Shown here piece after piece: positions 26,530 to 33,863 of a DNA stretch of 64,000 nucleotides. Within the stretch, counting starts at the first letter, position 1; the number at the start of each line of letters is the position of its first letter. The translations under genes were made by a program, and so were the position numbers. Origin of the DNA: Ottowia flava (GTDB lineage Bacteria > Pseudomonadota > Gammaproteobacteria > Burkholderiales > Burkholderiaceae_C); NCBI RefSeq assembly GCF_008017535.1, contig NZ_VRUA01000014.1, positions 1 to 64,000 of the forward strand. Direction: 5' to 3'. The notes below the pieces were generated by a model. That model searched no databases. It saw nothing but the letters and a program-made list of their open reading frames with translations, and had not been told where the DNA came from.

Positions 26530-27237
26530 ATGGCCTCATCGCAAAAAGTCGCCCTGATCACCGCCGGGGGCAGCGGCATGGGCGCCGCTGCAGCGCAGCG
26601 TCTGGCGCGGGACGGGTTTCACGTAGGCGTGCTCTCGTCGTCGGGCAAAGGTGAGGCGCTGGGCCTCGCGCTGGGCGGCTTCGGCGTGACCGGCAGCAAC
26701 CTGGTGGCGGCCGATTTGCAGCGTCTGGTCGACGGTGCGCTGCAACGCTGGGGCCGCATCGACGTGCTGGTCAACTCCGCCGGGCATGGGCCCAAAGGCG
26801 ATCTGCTGGCGATCAGCGACGAAGCCTGGGCCACCGGCATGGACGTCTACCTGATGAACGTGATCCGCCCCACGCGGCTGGTCACGCCGCACCTGCAGGC
26901 CGCGGGAGGCGGCGCCATCGTCAACATCTCGAGCTTCGCCGCGGTCGAGCCAGACCCGGTCTTTCCCACCTCGGCCGTGTTCCGTGCCGGGCTGGCGGCT
27001 TTCACCAAGCTGTATGCCGACCATTACGCCGCCGAGGGCATTCGCATGAACAACGTGCTGCCCGGCTTCATCGACAGCCTGCCTGAAAAGGAAGACCGGC
27101 GCGCGCGCATCCCCGCCGGGCGCTATGGGCATGCGGACGAGGTCGCGTCGCTGATCGCGTGGCTGGCCTCTGACGAGGGCGCCTACATGACCGGGCAGAA
27201 TCTGCGGCTGGACGGCGGCCTCACGCGCAGTTGGTGA
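26530..27237 (+). CDS. SDR family oxidoreductase with non-canonical active site
   Basis: A 235-residue short-chain dehydrogenase fold: NAD(P) motif TAGGSGMGAA (10-19), NSAG, NISS. The usual catalytic YxxxK is absent; the aligned segment reads SAVFR (in FPTSAVFRAGLAAF), so Tyr is Ser and Lys is Arg. I recall a subfamily sharing this feature, so it is probably not a mutation. It may bind rather than reduce its ligand, or use other residues. It follows the dioxygenase gene by 87 bp. Confidence 0.85.
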   Translation: MASSQKVALITAGGSGMGAAAAQRLARDGFHVGVLSSSGKGEALGLALGGFGVTGSNLVAADLQRLVDGALQRWGRIDVLVNSAGHGPKGDLLAISDEAWATGMDVYLMNVIRPTRLVTPHLQAAGGGAIVNISSFAAVEPDPVFPTSAVFRAGLAAFTKLYADHYAAEGIRMNNVLPGFIDSLPEKEDRRARIPAGRYGHADEVASLIAWLASDEGAYMTGQNLRLDGGLTRSW

Positions 27238-27300
27238 GTCGGAGCCATCCAGCACGCGTCGGCAAACGCGTGCGTGGCCGCCCTTTCGAATTTCAAGTAA

Positions 27301-27351
27301 AAATGGGCGCCAGCCCTAGATGAGCCTGCGCAAGCAGCTCCTTATTTCATA
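27301..27351 (-). repeat. Family-1 interspersed repeat, copy 5
   Basis: On the minus strand, AAGGAGCTGCTTGCGCAGGC followed by TCATCTAGGGCTGGCGCCC. It lies in the gap between the SDR and CaiB-like genes, 13 bp from the latter start. Confidence 0.8.
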
Positions 27352-27363
27352 GTACCACCCTCC

Positions 27364-28275
27364 ATGCCGACCCCTGCCACCTCCAAACCTCTGCGCGGCG
27401 TGCGCATCGTCAGCCTCGCCCTCAACCTGCCCGGCCCCGCCGCGCTGATGCGCCTGGCCGAACTGGGCGCGCGCTGCCTGAAGGTCGAGCCGCCCGGCCC
27501 CGGCGTCACGCCCGCTGGGCGACCGATGTCGGGCGACCCCATGGGCAACTACGACATCGGGGCCTACAACACCATGCACGCCGACGTCCGCGTGGTGCAA
27601 ATGGACCTGAAGACCGAGCGCGGGCGCATGCAGATGGCGCGCGAGCTGGCCAAAGCGGACCTGCTGCTGACCTCGTTTCGCCCCTCCGCGCTGCAAAAGC
27701 TGGGCCTGAACTGGCGCACCGTGCACCGCGCGCACCCGGAGCTGTCGATGGTCGAAATCGTCGGCGCACCCGGCGAGCGCGCCGACGAACCGGGCCACGA
27801 CCTGACCTACCTGGCCGAGGCGGGCCTGGTCACCGGCACCGAGCTGCCGCCCTCGCTGCTGGCCGACATGGGCGGCGCCCTGCTCACCGTCGAAGCCGCG
27901 CTGGCGGTGCTGATGCAGGCCGGCGCCACCGGCAAGGGCGCGCACCGCCAGGTCGCGCTGTCGGACGCAGCGCACTGGCTGGCGCTGCCGCGCACCTGGG
28001 GCCTGACGCTGCCCAGTGGCGCGGTCGGCGGCGCGCACGCGGGTTACCGCGTCTACCCCTGCAAGGACGGGCGCGTGGCCATCGCGGCGTTGGAGCCGCA
28101 CTTCGCGGCCGCCCTGTTCGAAGCCGTCGGCCTGCCGCCCCCCGACCTGCTGGCGCCGTTTGCGCCGCAGACGCGCGACGCCATCGCCGCCTGGGCGCTG
28201 ACCAAGACCCGCCGCCAACTGGACGCCCTGGCCGTAGCCAAAGACATTCCGCTCTACACGCTCCCAAAACAATAG
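27364..28275 (+). CDS. CaiB/BaiF (class III) CoA-transferase family protein, short
   Basis: A 303-residue class III CoA-transferase-like protein. It has the N-terminal LRGVRIVSLALNLPGP, the MDLKTERGR segment and SLLADMGGAL, which carries the catalytic-type Asp. Family members are usually 380-410 residues, so about 80-100 C-terminal residues appear missing. The stop codon TAG (28273-28275) lies inside a family-1 repeat, which could have cut the gene. Whether the short form is active is unclear. Confidence 0.8.
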   Translation: MPTPATSKPLRGVRIVSLALNLPGPAALMRLAELGARCLKVEPPGPGVTPAGRPMSGDPMGNYDIGAYNTMHADVRVVQMDLKTERGRMQMARELAKADLLLTSFRPSALQKLGLNWRTVHRAHPELSMVEIVGAPGERADEPGHDLTYLAEAGLVTGTELPPSLLADMGGALLTVEAALAVLMQAGATGKGAHRQVALSDAAHWLALPRTWGLTLPSGAVGGAHAGYRVYPCKDGRVAIAALEPHFAAALFEAVGLPPPDLLAPFAPQTRDAIAAWALTKTRRQLDALAVAKDIPLYTLPKQ

Positions 28276-28309
28276 CTGCTTGCGCAATCCACTGTAGGCC
28301 TGCAGCCCT
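28271..28309 (+). repeat. Family-1 interspersed repeat, copy 6
   Basis: AATAGCTGCTTGCGCAATCC followed by ACTGTAGGCCTGCAGCCC. It supplies the stop codon of the CaiB-like gene and ends 3 bp before the next start codon. Confidence 0.8.
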
Positions 28310-28311
28310 GA

Positions 28312-29037
28312 ATGACACAAGACGGCGAAATCCTGCGCTTTGACGCGGAGCGCGGCTTTGGCTTCATCGCCACGGCCGACGGGCAGCGCAACATCTTCTT
28401 CCACGTGCGCGATTTCCGCAGTGACGCGCTGCCGCGTGTGGGCGAACGCGTGCGCTTTGAACGCATCGACGTCGGCGGCAAGGGCCCGCGGGCGATGGCG
28501 GTGCAACCCTTGGCGGGCGCGCGACAGAGCGGCGTCAACGCGCCCGGCCGAGCGACGCCTGCGCAGCGGCCTGCCGACCGACCCGCCCGGTCGCAGCCAT
28601 CGCGCAACGCCAGCGCCCCAAGCCGCCGTGACAGCGGGTCCAACGACCACCGCCGCGCACATGAGCCGCAAGGCCTGGACGGCCAACCCGTTTTGTTCGT
28701 CGTGGCCTTGCTGGTCTGGATCGGCTTGCTGGCCACCCTGACCTGGCGCGGCGCCTGGCCGGTGTCGGCGGTCGCAGTGCTGGGCGGCTTGGCGCTGCTG
28801 AATGCGGCCACCTTCATGGCCTACGCCTTTGACAAGTCAGCCGCCGAGCAAGGGCGCTGGCGCACGGCCGAAAGCACTTTGCACTCGCTGGCGCTGCTGG
28901 GCGGCTGGCCAGCGGCGTGGCTGGCGCAGCGGGCACTGCGCCACAAGTCGCGCAAGCAGCCATTCCTGAGCATCTACGTGGCCACCATCGTGCTGCACTT
29001 GGGCGCGCTGGCCGCCCTGCTCTGGCGCGCGAGCTGA
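28312..29037 (+). CDS. Cold-shock domain - DUF1294 membrane fusion protein
   Basis: A 241-residue two-part protein. Residues 1-65 are a cold-shock-type OB fold (ILRFDAERGFGFI with the RNP-like FFHVRDF motif). A basic, disordered linker (66-120) follows, then a DUF1294 membrane domain with three or four hydrophobic helices and the conserved AYAFDKSAAEQGRWR segment. It may tether nucleic acid to the inner membrane. The function is unknown. The start is the ATG immediately after repeat copy 6. Confidence 0.88.
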   Translation: MTQDGEILRFDAERGFGFIATADGQRNIFFHVRDFRSDALPRVGERVRFERIDVGGKGPRAMAVQPLAGARQSGVNAPGRATPAQRPADRPARSQPSRNASAPSRRDSGSNDHRRAHEPQGLDGQPVLFVVALLVWIGLLATLTWRGAWPVSAVAVLGGLALLNAATFMAYAFDKSAAEQGRWRTAESTLHSLALLGGWPAAWLAQRALRHKSRKQPFLSIYVATIVLHLGALAALLWRAS

Positions 29038-29106
29038 CGGGCGGACGCGCCCGGCGCCTACATGGGCGCTGGCTATGATGGCCCGGTCCTCATTTCGACG
29101 ATCGCC

Positions 29107-30582
29107 ATGAGCCAATTGCATCCCCATCAGAAACAGGAACTGGCCGAGCTGGCCGTGATCGCCATGCGCGAACGTGGGCTGGAGCCCGAGTTTCCGCGCG
29201 GCGTTCACGAGCAGCTCAAAACCATCGACGGGCCGAGCGAGGAAGACGGTGCGGACATCGTCGACATGACCAGCCTGCTGTGGTGCTCGATCGACAACGA
29301 CGACTCGCGTGATCTGGACCAGCTGTCGCACAGCGAAGTGCTGCCGGACGGTGGCGTGCGCATCCGTGTGGCTGTGGCCGACGTCGACACCCTGATCGAC
29401 AAGCACACGCCGATCGACAAGCACGCCGAAATCAACACCACCAGCGTCTACACCTCGGCACGCATCTTTCCGATGCTGCCGGAGAAGCTGAGTACCGACT
29501 ACACCTCGCTCAACCCGAACGAAGCGCGCGTGGCCCTGGTGACCGAGATGGACTTCGCGGCCGATGGCACGCTGCGCCAGTCGCACATCGCCCGCGCGCG
29601 CGTGCACAACAAGGCCAAGCTGGCGTACGACGCGGTCTCGGCCTGGATCGAAGGCGAAGGCCCGCTGCCCGAGGCCGCCGCCGCGGTGGACGGCATGGAC
29701 GAGCAGTTGCGCACGCAGGATTCGATGGCGCAGCAGCTGCGCGCCCGGCGGCGCGAACAGGGTTCGCTGGAATTTCAGACGCTGCAGCCGCGCGCTGAAT
29801 TCAAGGACGACGAAGTGGTCGCCATCCGCCAGCAGGTGCAGAACCGCGCACGCCAGCTGATCGAGGAATTCATGGTCGCCACCAACGGCGTGGTGGCGCG
29901 CTACCTGGCCGGCAAGCGGCGCGCGTCGCTGCGGCGAGTGGTGCGTTCACCTGAGCGCTGGGCGCGCATCGCCGAAGTGGCGGCCGAGCGCGGCTGGACG
30001 CTGCCGCCCGACCCGGATTCGGCCGCGCTGGAACAGTTTCTGGCGGCCGAGCGCCGTCGCGACCCGGAGCGCTTTCCGGACCTGTCGCTCACCATCGTCA
30101 AGTTGATGGGCCGCGGCGAATACGTGGTCGAAGTGCCGGGCGGCCCCAAGATCGGCCACTTCGGTCTGGCGGTGCGCGACTACTCGCATTCGACCGCGCC
30201 CAACCGGCGCTTTCCCGACCTGATCACCGGGCGTCTGGTGAAAGCCGCACTGGCCGACGCGGCCGCGCCCTACTCGCCCACCGAACTGGAATTCCTGGCC
30301 AACCACTGCACCAAGCAGGAAGACGCGGCCAACAAGGTCGAGCGTCAGCTGCGCAAATCCGAAGCCGCGATGCTGCTGGAGCGGCGCATCGGCGACGTGT
30401 TCGACGGCGTGGTGACGGGCGTGTCCAAGGGCAACAACTGGGTGCGCGTGTTCTCGCCACCCGCCGAGGGCAAGCTCATCATCGGCCGCGGTCGCGCGGT
30501 GAAGGTGGGCGACAAGGTGCGCGCCAAGCTGCTGTCGACCAATGTCGAGCGCGGCTTTATCGACTTTGAAATGCAAGGCTGA
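29107..30582 (+). CDS. RNase II/RNase R family ribonuclease (RNB domain)
   Basis: A 491-residue 3'-5' exoribonuclease-like protein. The RNB catalytic signature SIDNDDSRDLDQ (acidic Asp cluster near residues 68-76) and the C-terminal HSTAPNRRFPDLITGRL are present. A C-terminal S1-like strand set (VFDGVVTGVSKGNNWVRVF) ends the protein. It is shorter than RNase R (~800) or RNase II (~640) because N-terminal cold-shock domains are missing, as in a proteobacterial short RNB group. The ATG at 29107 is chosen over one at 29062. Confidence 0.88.
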   Translation: MSQLHPHQKQELAELAVIAMRERGLEPEFPRGVHEQLKTIDGPSEEDGADIVDMTSLLWCSIDNDDSRDLDQLSHSEVLPDGGVRIRVAVADVDTLIDKHTPIDKHAEINTTSVYTSARIFPMLPEKLSTDYTSLNPNEARVALVTEMDFAADGTLRQSHIARARVHNKAKLAYDAVSAWIEGEGPLPEAAAAVDGMDEQLRTQDSMAQQLRARRREQGSLEFQTLQPRAEFKDDEVVAIRQQVQNRARQLIEEFMVATNGVVARYLAGKRRASLRRVVRSPERWARIAEVAAERGWTLPPDPDSAALEQFLAAERRRDPERFPDLSLTIVKLMGRGEYVVEVPGGPKIGHFGLAVRDYSHSTAPNRRFPDLITGRLVKAALADAAAPYSPTELEFLANHCTKQEDAANKVERQLRKSEAAMLLERRIGDVFDGVVTGVSKGNNWVRVFSPPAEGKLIIGRGRAVKVGDKVRAKLLSTNVERGFIDFEMQG

Positions 30583-30640
30583 GCGCAGGCGCCTGGCGCG
30601 CCGCAGCAAGGTCCACTTCGCGCAGGCCAATGCTTCAATT

Positions 30641-30685
30641 ATGATAGCTTCTTGCGCAGGTAGCTGTAGCGCTAGCGGCCTATTC
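30641..30685 (+). repeat. Family-1 interspersed repeat, copy 7
   Basis: ATGATAGCTTCTTGCGCAGG followed by TAGCTGTAGCGCTAGCGGCC. It sits between the convergent RNB and DUF924 genes. Confidence 0.85.
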
Positions 30686-30726
30686 TGTTCAAATACTGAA
30701 GACGACGCTGCGCGCCGCGTGCAGGC

Positions 30727-31338
30727 TCAGAACCCCGAACCTGGCTGCCGCAGATAGGCCTCTTCCTCCGGCGTGCTCGGGCGCCCGAGGACCGCGTTGC
30801 GGTGCGGAAAGCGGCCGAAGCGCTCGATCACGTCCTGGTGCCGGTGCGCGTAGTCCAGCGTGTTGTCGAAGAAGGCCTTGGGTTCGGCACCCGGCGCGGC
30901 GGCCAGCGCGGTGAACAGCGCCACGCTGCGGGCCTGCAACTCGCGGTCCTCGGCGTGCTCCAGCGGCAGGTAGCAGAAGATGCGCGCCATGGGCGGCACC
31001 CGCTGGTCGCGGCCAGCGGCGATGCCTTCCACCGCATGCTGCAGCGCCGCCGGGTCGCCGGCAAAGCTTTTGGGTTCACCGCGAAAGGTGTTGCGCGTGA
31101 ACTGGTCCAGCACGAGCAGCAGCGCCAGCCAACCGTCGTCCGTGGCTGGCCAGTCGCTCAGCCGACCGGCCAGCGCGGCCTCGATGGTCGGCCCGAAGCG
31201 CTGGCGCAGCTCGGCGTCGAAGGCCTCGTTCTTCTGGAACCACTGCGCCTGCACGCGCGCCATGGCCGCTTCGTCCAGCGGGCAGGCGCCGAGCCAGAAC
31301 GCCAGCACCTGTTGGGGGGTTGCCACTTCGTTTTGCAT
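30727..31338 (-). CDS. DUF924 family protein
   Basis: A 203-residue soluble protein with the DUF924 hallmarks: VLAFWLGACPLDE near the start, LLVLDQFTRNTFRG, ARIFCYLPLEHAED and the C-terminal GRFPHRNAVLGR. Helical TPR-like fold. The biological role is unknown. It converges on the RNB gene, with a repeat between them. Confidence 0.9.
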   Translation of the reverse strand: MQNEVATPQQVLAFWLGACPLDEAAMARVQAQWFQKNEAFDAELRQRFGPTIEAALAGRLSDWPATDDGWLALLLVLDQFTRNTFRGEPKSFAGDPAALQHAVEGIAAGRDQRVPPMARIFCYLPLEHAEDRELQARSVALFTALAAAPGAEPKAFFDNTLDYAHRHQDVIERFGRFPHRNAVLGRPSTPEEEAYLRQPGSGF

Positions 31339-31454
31339 CGCGGCATTCTGGCACTGCGGCTTGAGCCCGTCATGCCCAGGGTAATTCCGAGCGGGTGTGC
31401 GGGCTTGTGCACGGAGCGTGGCAGGACTACGCTGCGCCTGAAAGGAGACGCCCG

Positions 31455-33512
31455 ATGCCTGCGAATACCCCCGCTGCCCTGCCCATCGAATCCCTACGCG
31501 CCGTGGCGCTGGTCGGTCCGGCCGGCGCTGGCAAGACCAGCCTGTGCGAGGCGCTGCTGCAGGCCAGTGGCGCCATTGGCGCGGTCGGCAGCATCGAGCG
31601 GGGCAGCACCGTGAGCGACCACGACCCGCTGGAGGCGCAGGCGCAGCATTCGCTGCAGTCGTCGGTGATGCACCTGGCGCACGACGGCTGCCGCGTGCAG
31701 CTGATCGACACCCCGGGATCGATCGATTTTCTGGGCCAGACGCTGGCGGCGCTGGAAGCGGTGGACACCGCCATCGTCGTGCTGAACGCCGCGGCGGGCA
31801 TCGAGCCGATGGCGCAGCGCATGATGGACCACGCGGCCGAACGCCAGCTGGACCGGCTGATCGTGGTCAACCGCATCGACACGCCGGACGCCGACCTGCC
31901 GGCGCTGCTGGCCGACATCCAGGCCACGTTCGGCAAGACCTGCCTGCCGCTGAACCTGCCCGATGCGGGCGCCAGCCAGGTGGTGGACTGCTTCTACAAC
32001 CGCGACGGCCACAGCGATTTTGGTGCCGTGGCCGACGCGCACCGTGCGCTGGTCGAGCAGGTGGTCGAGGTCGATGGCGACTTCGTCGAGCGCTACCTGA
32101 ACGACGGCGACGTGGACGCGAGCGAGCTGCATGCGCCGCTGGAACAAGCGCTGCGTGAAGGCCATCTGGTGCCGGTCTGCTTCGTCTCGGCGCGCAGCGG
32201 CGCCGGGGTCAAGGCGCTGCTGGACGTGATCGTGCGCTTGCTGCCCAATCCGACCGAGGGCAATCCGCCGGAGTTTCTGAACGGTGAAGGCGCCGCCGCG
32301 CAGCCCGTGCACGCCACGCCCGACCCTGCCGCGCATGTGCTGGCGCATGTCTTCAAGGTCAGCGTGGACCCGTACATCGGCAAGCTCGCCAGCGTGCGCG
32401 TGCACCAGGGCACGCTGCGGCCCGGCGCGCAGCTGTACGTCGGCGACGCGCGCAAGCCGTTCCGGCTGGGCCACCTGTACCTGCAGCAGGGCAAGGCGCT
32501 GAGCGACCTGGCCGCGGCTGGCCCCGGCGAGCTGTGCGCCATTGGCAAGGTGGAAGAGCTGCATTTCGACGCTGTGCTGCACGACGCGGCCGAAGACGCG
32601 CGCATGCACCTCAAGCCGGCGGCCTTTCCTCAGCCGGCGCACGGCGTGGCCATCCGGCCCGCGCGCCGCGGCGACGAGCAGCGGGTGTGGGAAACGCTGG
32701 CCAAGCTGGTCTCGGAAGACCCCTGCCTGCGCATCGAGCACGTGGCGGTGACCAACGAAACCATCGTCTACGGGCTGGGCGAACAGCACCTGCGCGTGCT
32801 GCTGGCGCGGCTGCGCGACACCTACAAGCTGGACGTGCAAACGCAGCCACCGCGCGTGGCCTACCGCGAATCGATCACCGCGCCCGCCGCCGCGCAGTAC
32901 CGCCACAAGAAGCAGTCGGGCGGCGCCGGGCAGTTCGGTGAGGTGCACCTGCGCGTGGAGCCGCTGCCGCGCGGCGCGGGCTTCGAATTCGTCGACCAGG
33001 TCAAGGGCGGCACCATTCCGGGCCAGTTCATGCCGGCCGTCGAAAAAGGCGTGCGCGAAGCGCTGGCCGAAGGCGTGATCGCCGGCTACCCGGTGGAAGA
33101 CCTGCGTGTGATCGTGCACGACGGCAAGCACCACCCGGTCGACAGCAAGGAGATCGCCTTCGTCACCGCCGGCAAGAAGGCGGCGCGAGCGGCCATCCGC
33201 GACGCGCACCCGGTGGTGCTGGAGCCGATCGCGCGCATCCAGATCACGGCGCCCGACAGCGCCACGGGCGCCATCACCGGCGATCTGTCGTCACGCCGCG
33301 GCATGGTCAGCGGCACCGACAGCGGCAAGCTGGGCACGCTCACGGTCACCGGCCAGGCGCCCGTGGCCGAACTGGCCGACTACCAAAACCGCTTGAACGC
33401 GCTGACCGGCGGCCAGGGCAGCTACGCGCTGGCGCTGTCGCACTATGAGGTCGTGCCGCCGCACCTGCAGACGCAACTGACGAGCGCCCACACCGTGGCG
33501 GACGACGACTGA
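31455..33512 (+). CDS. Elongation factor G-like GTPase
   Basis: A 685-residue translational GTPase related to EF-G (FusA2-like). Domain I has G1 GPAGAGKTSL (about 20-29), DTPGSIDF and NRID, a variant of the usual NKxD. Domains II-V follow, with domain IV at about 480-600 (RYRHKKQSGGAGQFGEV) and GDLSSRRGM in domain V. It is not the main fusA, which normally lies in the str operon. Family members are proposed to act in stress or ribosome rescue; the exact role is unknown. AAAGGAG precedes the ATG. Confidence 0.9.
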   Translation: MPANTPAALPIESLRAVALVGPAGAGKTSLCEALLQASGAIGAVGSIERGSTVSDHDPLEAQAQHSLQSSVMHLAHDGCRVQLIDTPGSIDFLGQTLAALEAVDTAIVVLNAAAGIEPMAQRMMDHAAERQLDRLIVVNRIDTPDADLPALLADIQATFGKTCLPLNLPDAGASQVVDCFYNRDGHSDFGAVADAHRALVEQVVEVDGDFVERYLNDGDVDASELHAPLEQALREGHLVPVCFVSARSGAGVKALLDVIVRLLPNPTEGNPPEFLNGEGAAAQPVHATPDPAAHVLAHVFKVSVDPYIGKLASVRVHQGTLRPGAQLYVGDARKPFRLGHLYLQQGKALSDLAAAGPGELCAIGKVEELHFDAVLHDAAEDARMHLKPAAFPQPAHGVAIRPARRGDEQRVWETLAKLVSEDPCLRIEHVAVTNETIVYGLGEQHLRVLLARLRDTYKLDVQTQPPRVAYRESITAPAAAQYRHKKQSGGAGQFGEVHLRVEPLPRGAGFEFVDQVKGGTIPGQFMPAVEKGVREALAEGVIAGYPVEDLRVIVHDGKHHPVDSKEIAFVTAGKKAARAAIRDAHPVVLEPIARIQITAPDSATGAITGDLSSRRGMVSGTDSGKLGTLTVTGQAPVAELADYQNRLNALTGGQGSYALALSHYEVVPPHLQTQLTSAHTVADDD

Positions 33513-33863
33513 GCGGCGCGCGCCGCAGCGCACCTGCCTTGGGAATCTCGCAAGCGCGCTAACCCCAGAGCATCGACCGCATCGAGATCGACGCCAACTG
33601 AAAGCCGGTGTTGAAAGAACGCGGGACCCCGGCCGCTGCCTCGGAACCAGCGTTCATCAGCGCGATGGTGGGCGAAGCGGCCAGGCCCGTTCAGGCGGCA
33701 AGGTAACGGCGACGGATCATGCGTCAACAGGCGGTGCCCAGGCGCTTGTGGGGACGCAGGCGCGGTCACGCCACGGCTTCAATACTATTGAATTAATAGC
33801 TGCTCGCGCAGGTTGTTCTAGGGCTACAGCGCGATTCAACGTGAAATCGCGCCGCAGGCGCAC
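33513..33863. other. Gene-free region between fusA2-like and ygiQ genes
   Basis: Apart from a family-1 repeat at 33791-33835, I see no supported gene. A short minus-strand open stretch (about 33558-33670) could be the remnant of a lost gene but matches nothing I recognise. Confidence 0.5.
33791..33835 (+). repeat. Family-1 interspersed repeat, copy 8
   Basis: AATTAATAGCTGCTCGCGCA followed by GGTTGTTCTAGGGCTACAGC. It lies just past the 3' end of the ygiQ-like gene. Confidence 0.85.

Noticed and set aside
33558-33670. Short minus-strand gene remnant
   Set aside because: About 37 codons read open to a stop, but there is no start with a ribosome site and no family match that I recognise.
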